Positions 22,383-33,429 of a DNA stretch of 38,587 nt are shown here, piece after piece. How positions within the stretch are numbered: the first letter of the stretch is position 1; the number at the start of each line of letters is the position of its first letter. Made by a program: the position numbers and the translations under genes. The notes under the pieces are model-generated. The model was not told the DNA's origin and searched no databases. It was given only the letters and a program-made list of their open reading frames with translations. The DNA is from Agromyces ramosus (GTDB lineage: Bacteria > Actinomycetota > Actinomycetes > Actinomycetales > Microbacteriaceae). The stretch is from positions 1 through 38,587 of the forward strand of contig NZ_SGWY01000002.1 in NCBI RefSeq assembly GCF_004216665.1, read 5' to 3'.

Positions 22383-24046
22383 CAGGTGCCCCAGCTCGGA
22401 GTCCAGAAGTGCAGCTGTCGGAACTCGGGCGTCACCGCGACGCCCGACCAGATCGGGTAGTAGAACGCGGACACGAGCACCACGAAGCCGAGGAAGATCG
22501 CCACGACGGCGATGCCGCGCACGCGTTTCCACGTCACGTCGTCGCGGCGCCCGAGGATCAGCATGATGACCGCCGCGAGCGCGAGCATCGTGTACGGCTG
22601 GAACGCGATCGAGTAGAACTGGAAGACCGTGCGGTCGAGGTACATGAGCCACGGCAGGTAGCCGGCCGCGAGGCCGAGCAGGATGACGCCCACCTGCCAC
22701 TCCCGGTACCGCACGAGCCGGTACAGCAGGTAGGCGCACGCCCCGGCGGCCGCCCACCAGATGAGCGGGTTGCCGATGCCGATGACCGATTCCCAGCAGG
22801 TCACGGCGCCGCATCCGCCGGCGCCGTCGTCGATCGCCCGGAAGTACATGTTCGTCGGCTTGAACATGATGAGCCAGGTGAGGGGACTCGACTGCGCGGG
22901 ATGGGCGCCGTGCACCCCGACGTGGTAGGTGTACGCCGACTGGTGGTAGTGCCAGAGGCTCTGCAGCGCGGTCGGCACCCACGAGAACACCCCGGTCGCC
23001 TGGTTCTCCGCCGCGTCCGACCAGTGCCGGTAGTAGCCGCCGTCGGTCACGAGCCAGCCGGTCCACGACGCGAGGTACACGGCCGCGGCCACGGGCACGA
23101 GCAGCAGGAACGTGACCGGACCCTGCTTCAGCACCGCTCCGGTCAGCCAGAAGGTCACCCCCGCGCGCCGGCGTGCGAGCGCGTCGACGACGATGAGATA
23201 GATCCCGAACGCCGCGAGGAACCACACTCCCGACCACTTCACGGCGCACGCGGCGCCGAACGCGACCCCTGCGGCGACGACCCACGGCCGCGACCAGATC
23301 GCCGGCCCGTAGTGGGGCTCGCCCCCGCGCGCCCGCGCCTCGGCCAGTCGTCGCTCCAGCTCCTGTCGCGCATGATCGCGGTCGAGGAGCACGAACCAGA
23401 AGCCGAGCAGGGCGAACAGCATGATCCAGTTGTCGAGGAGCGCCACCCGCGACATCACGATCGCGTTGCCGTCCACCGCGAGGAGGAAGGCGGCGATCAC
23501 GGCCACGATGGTCGACGGCCAGAGGCGGCGGGCGACCATCGCGAGCACGAACACGGCGACCGTGCCGGCCAGCGCGGTGCTCGCGCGCCACCAGAACGCG
23601 TCGCCCGCACCGAAGGCGGCCATGCCGAGCGAGATCATCCACTTGCCCAGCGGTGGATGCACGACGTACGCGGGGCTCTCCTGGAAGATCCCGGTGTCCC
23701 CGCGGGCGAAGTCCTCGTCGGCGCCCTCGGGCCAGCTCGACTCGTACCCGTTCTGCAGCAGCGTCCAGGCGTCCTTGACGTAGTAGGTCTCGTCGAAGAT
23801 CAGCGCCTGCGGATGTCCGAGGTTCCAGAACCGCAGCACCGCGGCCAGGAGCGTCACCAGGATCGGGCCGCCCCAGTACCAGAGTGTGCGGCGGCGCGGT
23901 GTCGAGAGCACGCGAGCCCACCAGTCGTCGAGGCGCGTGCCGCGCGACTCGATGACGCGCTCGTCGTCGAGCTCGCGCGGGTGCCCGTCGTCGCCCGCGC
24001 CGGCCTGCGAAGCGCGCGCGTCGGCGGCGTCGGTCTCAACACCCAT
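22382..24046 (-). CDS. pmt: Protein O-mannosyltransferase (GT39, PMT family)
   Basis: A 554-residue polytopic membrane glycosyltransferase that moves mannose from polyprenyl-phosphate-mannose to Ser/Thr of secreted proteins. An Asp/Arg-rich cytoplasmic leader (1-50) precedes the first helix. Catalytic Asp85-Glu86 lie in LIFDETYYVKDAW, followed by HPPLGKWMI. The C-terminal PMT_4TMC-like region has LYRLVRYREWQ and AFQPYTML. It matches actinobacterial PMTs in length (about 500-560). Near-leaderless TACGCT promoter; the gene is divergent from rsmI, the usual actinobacterial arrangement. Confidence 0.93.
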   Translation of the reverse strand: MGVETDAADARASQAGAGDDGHPRELDDERVIESRGTRLDDWWARVLSTPRRRTLWYWGGPILVTLLAAVLRFWNLGHPQALIFDETYYVKDAWTLLQNGYESSWPEGADEDFARGDTGIFQESPAYVVHPPLGKWMISLGMAAFGAGDAFWWRASTALAGTVAVFVLAMVARRLWPSTIVAVIAAFLLAVDGNAIVMSRVALLDNWIMLFALLGFWFVLLDRDHARQELERRLAEARARGGEPHYGPAIWSRPWVVAAGVAFGAACAVKWSGVWFLAAFGIYLIVVDALARRRAGVTFWLTGAVLKQGPVTFLLLVPVAAAVYLASWTGWLVTDGGYYRHWSDAAENQATGVFSWVPTALQSLWHYHQSAYTYHVGVHGAHPAQSSPLTWLIMFKPTNMYFRAIDDGAGGCGAVTCWESVIGIGNPLIWWAAAGACAYLLYRLVRYREWQVGVILLGLAAGYLPWLMYLDRTVFQFYSIAFQPYTMLALAAVIMLILGRRDDVTWKRVRGIAVVAIFLGFVVLVSAFYYPIWSGVAVTPEFRQLHFWTPSWGT

Positions 24047-24053
24047 GCGCCCC

Positions 24054-24059
24054 AGCGTA
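24054..24059 (-). promoter_or_regulatory. -10 box TACGCT for the mannosyltransferase gene
   Basis: TACGCT, then 7 nt (GGGGCGC), then ATG 24046 on the minus strand. Confidence 0.5.
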
Positions 24060-24135
24060 ATCGGGACCGATGCGGCGTCATCGCGACGGTCGCACGATCG
24101 CCGCCGCGCACGCGTGCGTGCGGGAGACTGGGGAC

Positions 24136-24960
24136 ATGATCATCCTCGCGGCGACGCCCATCGGCAATCTCGGCGACGCCTCGGTGCGACTCCGTGAGGC
24201 GCTCCAGCAGGCGGCGGTCGTCGCCTCCGAGGACACCCGGGTCACCCAGCGCCTCCTCGCGGGGCTCGGCATCGAGCACCGCCCCCGCCTCATCGCGCTG
24301 CACGAGCACAACGAGCGTCGCAAGGCCGCCGAGCTGGTGGAGCTCGCCCGCGACGCCGACCTGCTCGTGCTGAGCGACGCCGGCATGCCCACCGTCTCGG
24401 ATCCGGGCTTCCCGCTCGTGCAGGCCGCGGTCGCCGCGGGCGTCGGGGTGACAGTGATCCCCGGGCCGTCGGCCGTCATCACCGCGCTGGCCGTCTCGGG
24501 CCTGCCGACCGACCGGTTCGCCTTCGAGGGCTTCCTCCCGCGCAAGGCGGGGGAGCGTGCGCGACGCCTCGGCGAGCTCGCCGGCGACCGTCGCACGCTC
24601 GTGTTCTTCGAGGGACCGTCCCGCCTCGCGGCGAGCCTCGAGGCGCTCGCCGAGGCGTTCGGCCCCGACCGGCCCGCGGCGGTCTGCCGCGAGCTCACCA
24701 AGCTGCACGAGGAGGTGCGACGCGGCGGCCTCGCCGAGCTGGCCGCCTGGGCGGCCGACGGCGTGCGCGGCGAGATCTGCATCGTCGTCGGCGGCGCCGC
24801 CGAGGAGCGCGTCGACGCCGCCCGAGCGCTCGACCGGGTGCTCGAGCTCGCGGCATCCGGAATGCGGCTGAAGGACGCGGCGGCCCTCGTCGCAGCCGAG
24901 AGCGGCCTCGGCAAGCGCGACCTGTACGAGGCGGCGCTCGCAACGCGCACCACCCGCTGA
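24136..24960 (+). CDS. rsmI: 16S rRNA (cytidine1402-2'-O)-methyltransferase RsmI
   Basis: A 274-residue SAM-dependent methyltransferase of the tetrapyrrole-methylase fold. Motifs: IILAATPIGNLGDASVRL, VASEDTRVTQRLL, LVLSDAGMPTVSDPGF, VIPGPSAVITALAVSGL, FEGFLPRK and ELTKLHEE. It 2'-O-methylates C1402 in the 16S decoding centre. ATG 24136 fits family N-termini; a weak GAGACT box lies 6 nt upstream. The last 54 bp (LGKRDLYEAALATRTTR and stop) are repeated twice more downstream of the gene. Divergent from the mannosyltransferase gene. Confidence 0.95.
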   Translation: MIILAATPIGNLGDASVRLREALQQAAVVASEDTRVTQRLLAGLGIEHRPRLIALHEHNERRKAAELVELARDADLLVLSDAGMPTVSDPGFPLVQAAVAAGVGVTVIPGPSAVITALAVSGLPTDRFAFEGFLPRKAGERARRLGELAGDRRTLVFFEGPSRLAASLEALAEAFGPDRPAAVCRELTKLHEEVRRGGLAELAAWAADGVRGEICIVVGGAAEERVDAARALDRVLELAASGMRLKDAAALVAAESGLGKRDLYEAALATRTTR

Positions 24961-25108
24961 ATGCCTGCTGGGGTTCTCGCTCGGCAAGCGCGACGTGTAC
25001 GAGGCGGCGCTCGCAACGCGCACCACCCGCTGAAAGCCCTGCTAGGGGTTCTCGCTCGGCAAGCGCGACGTGTACGAGGCGGCGCTCGCAACACGCACTA
25101 CCCGCTGA
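24907..25108 (+). repeat. Triplicated 3' end of rsmI (three 54-bp copies)
   Basis: A 54-bp unit beginning CTCGGCAAGCGCGAC and ending CACCCGCTGA, or a close variant, occurs at 24907-24960 (the real end of rsmI), 24980-25033 and 25055-25108. The copies are joined by related spacers of 19 and 21 nt (both end GGGGTTCTCG). Copies 2 and 3 share a C-to-G change (GACGTG) absent from copy 1, and copy 3 has further changes (ACACGCACTA). The 73-bp offset breaks the frame, so the extra copies are not translated as an extension. Confidence 0.93.
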
Positions 25109-25225
25109 GAATTCTCACCAGGCGCAGCACGCTGAACCGCCGCTGAAGGCTCGCTGAACGTTTCCACCGCTGTCCCTCGAAGAGGGGGAGAATGGGCAGT
25201 ACCGCACAACGGTGGGAGGTACGAC

Positions 25226-26332
25226 ATGACCCACGTAGTCAGGTTCTCCGAGTTCGGCGGCCCCGAGGTGCTCGAGGTCGTCGAGACGCCCACACCCGAA
25301 CCGGGCGAAGGCGAGGTGCTCGTCGAGGTGTTCGCCGCAGGGCTCAACCCGGTCGAGAGCGCGGTTCGGCGTGGCGATCACCCCGAGCGCTGGCCGGTCG
25401 AGTTCCCGGCGACCCAGGGGCGCGACCTCGCGGGGCTCGTGGTCGCGACCGGCCCGGGAGTCTCGCGGTACTCGAAGGGCGACGAGGTCATGGGCTTCGT
25501 GGACCACGGCGCGCAGGCCACGCACGTGGTGGTGCCCGAGACCAACTTGCTGCCCCGCCCGCCCGCGCTCTCGTGGGAGGTGGCGGGCTCCCTCTACACC
25601 GCCGGCACGACGGCGTGGACGGCGGTCGAGGGCCTCGGCCTCGGGCCGGGCGACACGGTCGTCGTGACCGCCGCGGCCGGGGGCGTCGGATGCCTCGCGG
25701 CGCAGTTCGCGCGGATGCGCGGCGCCACCGTGGTCGGCAGCAGCGTCGAGACGCGCTTCGACTTCCTCCGCCAGTTCGGCGTGATCCCGATGGCGTACGG
25801 GCCGGGGCTGGCCGACCGGGCGCGCGCCCTCGCGCCGGGTCCGTTCACGGCGTTCCTCGACTTCCTCGGCGGACAGGCCGCAGAGGCGCGGGAGCTCGGC
25901 GTTCCCGCCTCCCGGGTGCTCACGGTGCTCGACTGGGACGCGGTCGACGAGCGCGGGGCCGTGCGCGCCTCGGCCGGCGACGTCGTCGCGCTCGGGCGCG
26001 TGGCCGCACTCGCCGCCGCCCGCCGCATCCGCCTGCCGATCGCCGACGTGTTCCCGCTCGACGCCGTGGGCGACGCCTATCGCGCCCTCGACAAGCGCGA
26101 GGCGCCCGGAAAGATCGTGCTCGGCCTCCGGCTCGTGAGCTATGCGGGCCAGCGCGTGCAGGAGCCCGAGATCAAGGAACAGGACGTGACGCTCGGCGTC
26201 CCGACTCCGCATGCCCACATGAACGTCGAGGAGGCGGTGCCCCCGGCCATCGGCGACGGCAGCGTCCGCCGGCGGCATCGCGAGGAACGCGAGGAGCGCG
26301 AGGAACGCGAGGAACGCGCCCGGGAGGCGTAA
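25226..26332 (+). CDS. MDR-family oxidoreductase with a charged repeat tail
   Basis: A 368-residue zinc-free medium-chain oxidoreductase: MTHVVRFSEFGGPEVLEVVE, GLNPVESAVRRGDHP, TQGRDLAGLVVATGPGV, GFVDHGAQATHVVVP, and the nucleotide-binding AAAGGVGCLAAQFAR. The core ends at GKIVLGLRL (about 305). It is followed by about 60 extra residues finishing in RRRHREEREEREEREERAREA, from four 9-bp GAGGAACGC-type repeats (26281-26316). This tail is not part of the family and is probably disordered. Ribosome binding site GGGAGG, with a GAGAAT box at 25188. Substrate unknown. Confidence 0.85.
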   Translation: MTHVVRFSEFGGPEVLEVVETPTPEPGEGEVLVEVFAAGLNPVESAVRRGDHPERWPVEFPATQGRDLAGLVVATGPGVSRYSKGDEVMGFVDHGAQATHVVVPETNLLPRPPALSWEVAGSLYTAGTTAWTAVEGLGLGPGDTVVVTAAAGGVGCLAAQFARMRGATVVGSSVETRFDFLRQFGVIPMAYGPGLADRARALAPGPFTAFLDFLGGQAAEARELGVPASRVLTVLDWDAVDERGAVRASAGDVVALGRVAALAAARRIRLPIADVFPLDAVGDAYRALDKREAPGKIVLGLRLVSYAGQRVQEPEIKEQDVTLGVPTPHAHMNVEEAVPPAIGDGSVRRRHREEREEREEREERAREA

Positions 26333-26360
26333 CCCGGCGGTCGAGGCATCCGTGCGCCCA

Positions 26361-26366
26361 TAGGAT
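26361..26366 (+). promoter_or_regulatory. -10 box TAGGAT of metG
   Basis: TAGGAT, then 7 nt (TGAGCGC), then ATG 26374; no Shine-Dalgarno. Confidence 0.55.
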
Positions 26367-26373
26367 TGAGCGC

Positions 26374-27933
26374 ATGGCCGACGCCTCCTCGTTCTACATC
26401 ACCACGCCCATTTTCTACGTGAACGACGTGCCCCACATCGGGCACGCCTACACGGAGGTGGCCGCCGACGTGCTCGCGCGCTGGCACCGCCAGGCTGGCG
26501 ACGACACCTGGATGCTCACCGGCACCGACGAGCACGGGCAGAAGATCCTGCGCACCGCCACCGCCAACGGCGTCACGCCGCAGGAGTGGGCCGACAAGCT
26601 CGTCGCCGAGGCGTGGGTCCCCCTCCTCGAGACCATCGACGTCACGAACGACGACTTCATCCGCACCACCGACGAGCGGCACGAGGTCAACGTCCAGAAG
26701 TTCCTGCAGAGGCTCTACGACGACGGCCACATCTACACCGGCGAGTACGAGGGCTACTACTGCGTCGGCTGCGAGGAGTACAAGCAGCAGTCCGAGCTCG
26801 TGCCCGGCGCGGGGGAGTACGAGGGCCAGCTCGTCTGCGCCATCCACTCCAAGCCCGTCGAGCTGCTGCACGAGAAGAACTACTTCTTCCGCATGTCGGC
26901 CTTCGCCGACAAGCTCCTGTCGCTGTACGAGGAGCGGCCCGACTTCGTGCAGCCCGAGTCGGCGCGCAACGAGGCCGTCTCGTTCGTGAAGCAGGGCCTC
27001 GCCGACCTCTCGATCTCGCGCTCCACGTTCGACTGGGGCGTGAAAGTGCCGTGGGACGAGTCGCACGTCGTCTACGTGTGGTTCGACGCGCTGCTCAACT
27101 ACATCACCGCGGTCGGCTACGGCCAGGACGACGACGAGTTCGCCCGCCGCTGGCCCGCCCAGCACGTCATCGGCAAGGACATCCTGCGGTTCCACGCCGT
27201 GATCTGGCCGGCCATGCTCATGGCGGCCGGGCTCGAGGTGCCCCGCGGGGTCTTCGGCCACGGCTGGCTCCTCGTCGGTGGCGAGAAGATGTCGAAGTCG
27301 AAGCTCACCGGCATCGCACCCGAGCAGATCACCGAGACGTTCGGCTCCGACGCCTTCCGGTTCTACTTCCTGTCGGCGATCTCGTTCGGCCAGGACGGCT
27401 CGTTCTCGTGGGAGGATCTCGCGGCCCGCTACCAGGCCGAGCTCGCGAACGGGTTCGGAAACCTCGCCTCGCGCGTCATCGCCATGATCACGCGCTACTG
27501 CGACGGTGTCGTTCCGCAGGCCTCCGAGCTGTCGGCCGCCGACCACGAGATCGGCGCGATCGAACGGCGGGCGACGGATGCCGCGTGGTCGGCGATCGAA
27601 CGCCTCGCGATCCAGGAGTCGATCGCCGCGTCCTGGGAGCTCGTGGACGCCCTGAACGGCTACCTGACGGTCGAGGAGCCGTGGACGCTCGCGAAGGACC
27701 CGCACCGCCGCGCGCGCCTCGAGACGGTGCTCGCCACCGCGTACCACGGGCTCGGCACGCTCGCCGTGCTGCTCTCGCCCGTGCTGCCCAAGGCGACCGC
27801 GAAGCTCTGGACGGCGCTCGGTGCGCCGGGCACCGTCGAGGAGCAGCGCATCGACCGCGCCCACGAGTGGAGCGTCGGCGAGCGCGTGGCACCGCTCGAG
27901 GCGCTCTTCCCGCGCGTCGAGGTCTCGGAGTGA
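26374..27933 (+). CDS. metG: Methionyl-tRNA synthetase
   Basis: A 519-residue class I aminoacyl-tRNA synthetase charging tRNA-Met. The HIGH motif is in NDVPHIGHAYTEV, KMSKS in GGEKMSKSKL, the connective peptide carries CVGCEEYKQQSEL and VCAIHSKPVE, and the helical anticodon-binding domain has NLASRVIAMI and PWTLAKD. No C-terminal EMAP-type tRNA-binding domain, as usual for the short actinobacterial form. The leaderless TAGGAT start excludes the long open frame upstream. It heads metG-tatD-rsmA. Confidence 0.97.
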   Translation: MADASSFYITTPIFYVNDVPHIGHAYTEVAADVLARWHRQAGDDTWMLTGTDEHGQKILRTATANGVTPQEWADKLVAEAWVPLLETIDVTNDDFIRTTDERHEVNVQKFLQRLYDDGHIYTGEYEGYYCVGCEEYKQQSELVPGAGEYEGQLVCAIHSKPVELLHEKNYFFRMSAFADKLLSLYEERPDFVQPESARNEAVSFVKQGLADLSISRSTFDWGVKVPWDESHVVYVWFDALLNYITAVGYGQDDDEFARRWPAQHVIGKDILRFHAVIWPAMLMAAGLEVPRGVFGHGWLLVGGEKMSKSKLTGIAPEQITETFGSDAFRFYFLSAISFGQDGSFSWEDLAARYQAELANGFGNLASRVIAMITRYCDGVVPQASELSAADHEIGAIERRATDAAWSAIERLAIQESIAASWELVDALNGYLTVEEPWTLAKDPHRRARLETVLATAYHGLGTLAVLLSPVLPKATAKLWTALGAPGTVEEQRIDRAHEWSVGERVAPLEALFPRVEVSE

Positions 27934-27949
27934 CGGCAGGCGGCACCGC

Positions 27950-28858
27950 ATGACGGGGGCCTCACCCGAGCACCTGCGCACCCGCGCCGACGCCGGCCGT
28001 GCGGTCGAGTACCCGCCGCCGCCCGAGCCGCTCGCGGTGGGCGTGTACGACAACCACACGCACCTCGAGATCGCCGACGGCGCGCTGCCGATCGACGTGC
28101 ACGAGCACCTCGAGCGAGCGGCATCCGTCGGCGTCGTCGGGGCCGTGCAGGTGGGCACGGATGTCGCGACGTCGCGCTGGTCGGCCGACGTCGCCGAGCG
28201 CGAGCCGCGCCTCCTCGCCGCCGTGGCGCTGCACCCCAACGAGGCGCCCGAGCTCGAAGTGTCCGGAGCCCTCGACGACGCGCTCGCCGTGATCGACGAG
28301 CTCGCCGCCCGCCCCCGGGTGCGGGCGATCGGCGAGACCGGGCTCGACTTCTACCGCACGGAGGAGGACGGCCGCGGCGCGCAGTTCCGCTCCTTCGAGG
28401 CGCACATCGACATCGCGAAGCGGCACGGCCTCGCCCTGCAGATCCACGACCGCGACGCCCACGACGAGGTGCTCGAGACGCTCCGCCGGGTCGGCGCGCC
28501 CGAGCGCACCGTGTTCCACTGCTTCTCGGGCGACCAAGGGCTCGCGCGCCTCGCCACCGATGCCGGGTGGTACCTCTCGTTCGCGGGCAACGTGACGTTC
28601 AAGAACGCCGAGAACCTGCGCGACGCGCTGCGGGTCGCTCCCCGCGACCGCATCCTCGTCGAGACGGATGCCCCGTACCTCACGCCCGTCCCGCTCCGCG
28701 GCCGGCCGAACGCCCCGTACCTGGTGCCGCACACCATGCGATTCATGGCCGAGATGCTCGGCGCCGACCTCGACGAGTTGTGCGAACAGGTCGCGTCGAA
28801 CACGCGAGCGGTGTACGGACCGTGGCATGATGAGCCCGTGCGGGGGGCGACGGGGTGA
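27950..28858 (+). CDS. tatD: TatD-family metal-dependent DNase/hydrolase
   Basis: A 302-residue amidohydrolase-superfamily protein. Metal ligands are visible in order: DNHTHLE (H-x-H), [10 protein letters not shown] (Glu), [11 protein letters not shown] (His), VFHCFSGD (His) and [12 protein letters not shown] (Asp). An N-terminal extension ([16 protein letters not shown]) is usual in actinobacteria. TatD proteins are 3'-5' exonucleases active on single-stranded DNA or RNA, and some act as D-aminoacyl hydrolases. 16 bp downstream of metG and overlapping rsmA (GTGA), so one operon. Confidence 0.94.
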   Translation: MTGASPEHLRTRADAGRAVEYPPPPEPLAVGVYDNHTHLEIADGALPIDVHEHLERAASVGVVGAVQVGTDVATSRWSADVAEREPRLLAAVALHPNEAPELEVSGALDDALAVIDELAARPRVRAIGETGLDFYRTEEDGRGAQFRSFEAHIDIAKRHGLALQIHDRDAHDEVLETLRRVGAPERTVFHCFSGDQGLARLATDAGWYLSFAGNVTFKNAENLRDALRVAPRDRILVETDAPYLTPVPLRGRPNAPYLVPHTMRFMAEMLGADLDELCEQVASNTRAVYGPWHDEPVRGATG

Positions 28859-29742
28859 ACGCGCATCGGCATGCCGCCGAGGGCACCGAGAGCGCGCCGC
28901 GCCTGCTCGGACCCGCGGAGATCCGCGACCTCGCGGGGCTCCTCGACGTGACGCCCACGAAGAAGCTCGGCCAGAACTTCGTGCACGACGGCAACACCGT
29001 GCGCCGCATCGTGCAGGTGGCCGGGGTGCAGCGCGGCGAGACGGTGCTCGAGATCGGGCCGGGGCTCGGCTCGCTCACGCTCGGGCTGCTCGAGGCCGGG
29101 GCATCCGTCATCGCGGTCGAGATCGACCGGCGCCTGGCCGAGCAGCTGCCGCACACCGTGCGCCTGATGCAGCCCGGCACGTCGCTCACGGTCGTGGCCG
29201 ACGACGCGCTGCGCGTCACCGAGCTGCCCGGCGAGCCCGTCCGCCTCGTCGCGAACCTGCCCTACAACGTGTCCGTGCCCGTGCTGCTGCACCTGCTCGA
29301 GCACTTCCCGTCGCTCACGTCGGGCATCGTCATGGTGCAGGCCGAGGTCGGGCACCGGCTCGCGGCCGAGCCGGGATCCAAGGTCTACGGCGGGCCGAGC
29401 GTCAAGGCCGCCTGGTACGGCACGTGGCGCACCGCCGGGCAGGTCTCGCGCATGGTGTTCTGGCCCGTTCCGAACGTGGACTCGGTGCTGGTCGGCTTCG
29501 AGCGGGGCGACGAGCCCGGCACCGAGGAGGAGCGTCGCGCGACGTTCGCGCTCGTCGACGCCGCGTTCCAGCAGCGCCGCAAGATGCTGCGCCAGGCGCT
29601 GTCGGGCGTCCTCGGCGGGTCGGCGGCATCGGCGGCGCAGGCGCTCGAGCGCGCGGGCATCGATCCGCAGGCCCGCGGCGAGCAGCTGCGCGTCGAGGAC
29701 TTCCTCGCCATCGCGCGGGCGTCGCAGCCCTCGCTGGCCTGA
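28855..29742 (+). CDS. rsmA: 16S rRNA dimethyladenosine transferase RsmA (KsgA)
   Basis: A 295-residue rRNA methyltransferase that dimethylates A1518 and A1519 in 16S helix 45. Motifs: [21 protein letters not shown], motif [31 protein letters not shown], and the catalytic [12 protein letters not shown]. The C-terminal helical domain has [14 protein letters not shown] and [16 protein letters not shown] start overlapping the tatD stop. Third gene of the metG-tatD-rsmA operon. Confidence 0.96.
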   Translation: MNAHRHAAEGTESAPRLLGPAEIRDLAGLLDVTPTKKLGQNFVHDGNTVRRIVQVAGVQRGETVLEIGPGLGSLTLGLLEAGASVIAVEIDRRLAEQLPHTVRLMQPGTSLTVVADDALRVTELPGEPVRLVANLPYNVSVPVLLHLLEHFPSLTSGIVMVQAEVGHRLAAEPGSKVYGGPSVKAAWYGTWRTAGQVSRMVFWPVPNVDSVLVGFERGDEPGTEEERRATFALVDAAFQQRRKMLRQALSGVLGGSAASAAQALERAGIDPQARGEQLRVEDFLAIARASQPSLA

Positions 29743-29792
29743 CCTGCGCCGACACCCGTTCGCGACGCCTTCCGCGGCCTGCCGCCGCGCAC

Positions 29793-29798
29793 TAGCGT
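29793..29798 (+). promoter_or_regulatory. -10 box TAGCGT of the DUF4287-type gene
   Basis: TAGCGT, then 7 nt (GGGAGGC), then ATG 29806. The GGGAGG spacer would be too close to the ATG for normal ribosome binding site spacing. Confidence 0.5.
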
Positions 29799-29805
29799 GG
29801 GAGGC

Positions 29806-30345
29806 ATGAGCACGTCGGTGGGAAGCAGCGCCGAGGGCGTCGGCGACGACGCGGTGCGCGAGGCCACGGGCAGGGAGCGCGCCGAGTGGTTCGCCCTCCT
29901 CGACGAGGCCGGCGCCGCAACCTGGACGCACCAGGCCATCGCGCGCTGGCTCGTCGCCGAGCACGGGGTCGACGGCTGGTGGGCGCAGGGCATCACGGTC
30001 GCCTTCGAGCAGTCCCGCGGCATCCGCCGGCCCGGCCAGCGGCAGGACGGCACGTACGAGGCGAGCGTCAGTCGCACGGTCGGGCTCGACACCGCCGCCG
30101 CGCTGCGAGCGCTCGCCGCGATCGTGACGGTGCGGCTCGACGTCGACCCGCTCGCGCTCAACCTCACGGCGAAGCATCCGACGGCCCGGTTCCCGCTCGA
30201 GGGGGGCGAGTACGTGCTCGCCACGGTGAGCCCCCTCGACGACGGGCGTTCGTCGGTCGGACTGACGTGGGGGCGCATGCCCGACGGGTCGCGGCTGGCC
30301 GAGGTCAAGGCGCGAATGCGCGAGTGGTTGCAGGCGGTCGGCTGA
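29806..30345 (+). CDS. DUF4287-type protein
   Basis: A 179-residue soluble protein. The N-terminal half, with ATGRERAEWFALLDEAGAATWTHQAIARWLVAEHGVDGWWAQGITVAFEQSRGIRRPGQ, matches the DUF4287 pattern (two helices and an EWF...WWAQ core). The C-terminal half looks like an AHSA1/SRPBCC-type beta sheet (FPLEGGEYVLATVSPLDD, GRSSVGLTWGRMPDGSRLAEVKARMREWL). Ligand or enzymatic role unknown. It lies between rsmA and ispE with its own promoter. ATG 29806 is preferred over GTG 29797. Confidence 0.78.
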   Translation: MSTSVGSSAEGVGDDAVREATGRERAEWFALLDEAGAATWTHQAIARWLVAEHGVDGWWAQGITVAFEQSRGIRRPGQRQDGTYEASVSRTVGLDTAAALRALAAIVTVRLDVDPLALNLTAKHPTARFPLEGGEYVLATVSPLDDGRSSVGLTWGRMPDGSRLAEVKARMREWLQAVG

Positions 30346-30383
30346 CCGGGCGCGACTGACCGGGTTCGACCGGGGCCGTGGGA

Positions 30384-30389
30384 TAGCGT
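30384..30389 (+). promoter_or_regulatory. -10 box TAGCGT of ispE
   Basis: TAGCGT, then GGAAGC (6 nt), then ATG 30396. Confidence 0.6.
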
Positions 30390-30395
30390 GGAAGC

Positions 30396-31325
30396 ATGAC
30401 GATCGCGGCGACGGACGAGGCAGTGCACGTTCGGGCGCCCGGCAAGGTCAACCTCTTCATGCGCGTCGGCGAGGTGCAGTCCGACGGGTACCACGACGTC
30501 GCCACGGCGTACCAGGCGGTGTCACTCTATGAGGACGTGCGGGCCTGGCCCGACGACGAGTTCAGCGTCACGTTCGGCGGCAGCATCGACACGTCCGGCC
30601 TGCCGACGGATGCCTCGAACCTCGCCGTTCGCGCCGCGAAGCTGCTCGCACGCACCGCCGGGGTGCCCGGCGGCGTGCACCTCGAGATCGAGAAGCACGT
30701 GCCCATCGCGGGCGGCATGGGCGGCGGATCGGCCGATGCCGCGGCGACGCTCGTCGCCTGCGACGCGATGTGGGGCACGGCGCTCTCGAAGGAGGAGCTG
30801 CACGCGCTCGCCGCGAAGCTCGGCGCGGACGTGCCGTTCGCCCTGTCGGGCGGCACCGCGATCGGCACCGGACGCGGCGACCGGCTCAACCCCGCCCTCG
30901 CGACGGGTTCGTTCCACTGGGTGCTCGCCGTCGCCGAGTTCGGCCTCTCGACGCCGGGCGTCTACCGCGAGCTCGACCGCCGCCGCAGGGAGGGCCCCCG
31001 CCTCGCAGCCGTCGAGGCGACGCCGACCGTCGACACCTCCGTGCTGCAGGCGCTGCGCGCCGGCGACCCGCGCCTGCTCGCCGACGCGCTGCACAACGAT
31101 CTCCAAGCCGCGGCACTGGGCCTCGCTCCCGGACTCGGGGGGATCCTCGAGCTCGGCGAGTCGCACGGCGCGCTCGCGGGCCTCGTCTCGGGATCTGGGC
31201 CGACCGTGGCCTTCCTCGCCGAGGACGCGGACTCCGCGCTCGAGCTGCAGATCGCCCTGTCCGCGGCGCGACTCAACGTGGTGCACGTGCACGGTCCGGT
31301 GCACGGCGCACGCATCATGCACTGA
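30396..31325 (+). CDS. ispE: 4-diphosphocytidyl-2-C-methyl-D-erythritol kinase
   Basis: A 309-residue GHMP kinase of the MEP isoprenoid pathway, phosphorylating CDP-methylerythritol at the 2-hydroxyl. Motif 1: [24 protein letters not shown]. The ATP-binding glycine loop is [20 protein letters not shown]. Asp in [21 protein letters not shown] is catalytic. The C-terminal GHMP motif is [13 protein letters not shown]. Length about 300, as usual. Leaderless start; the rsmA-ispE linkage is conserved in actinobacteria. Confidence 0.97.
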   Translation: MTIAATDEAVHVRAPGKVNLFMRVGEVQSDGYHDVATAYQAVSLYEDVRAWPDDEFSVTFGGSIDTSGLPTDASNLAVRAAKLLARTAGVPGGVHLEIEKHVPIAGGMGGGSADAAATLVACDAMWGTALSKEELHALAAKLGADVPFALSGGTAIGTGRGDRLNPALATGSFHWVLAVAEFGLSTPGVYRELDRRRREGPRLAAVEATPTVDTSVLQALRAGDPRLLADALHNDLQAAALGLAPGLGGILELGESHGALAGLVSGSGPTVAFLAEDADSALELQIALSAARLNVVHVHGPVHGARIMH

Positions 31326-31375
31326 CGCCGGGCGATCTGCACTGGCACCGGGAGATGCACCCGACGGGCGGCAAG

Positions 31376-31381
31376 TAGGGT
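31376..31381 (+). promoter_or_regulatory. -10 box TAGGGT of the ABC-F gene
   Basis: TAGGGT lies 10 nt before ATG 31392, predicting a leader of only about 3-4 nt. Confidence 0.45.
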
Positions 31382-31391
31382 TGAGCCAGAC

Positions 31392-33302
<1,911 letters not shown>

Positions 33303-33353
33303 CGGGCGTTCGCATGGTGTTCGTCGCGGATCGCGTCGAAACATCCGTCATGA

Positions 33354-33370
33354 TCGAGCAATCTGCTCGA
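33354..33370. promoter_or_regulatory. Perfect dyad TCGAGCA-ATC-TGCTCGA
   Basis: A 7-bp inverted repeat with a 3-nt centre, 51 bp after the ABC-F stop and 54 bp upstream of the metQ -10 box. It has no T tract. It could be an ABC-F terminator stem or a distal operator of metQNI. Confidence 0.4.
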
Positions 33371-33407
33371 AGGAACTGTGACGGGTTGTGACCTGTGCGC
33401 GATCGGA

Positions 33408-33429
33408 GCGAAGATCCTTCGCCTAGCGT
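33408..33429 (+). promoter_or_regulatory. metQNI promoter with operator-like dyad
   Basis: GCGAAG-ATC-CTTCGC (33408-33422) lies directly 5' of a TAGCGT -10 box (33424-33429), filling the -35/-10 spacer. A repressor bound there would block RNA polymerase. The predicted leader is about 115 nt. I see no known SAM riboswitch in it. Confidence 0.5.

Noticed and set aside
24961..25146. 61-codon open frame after rsmI
   Set aside because: It reads the repeated rsmI 3' copies in a different frame and is repeat-derived, with no start signal.
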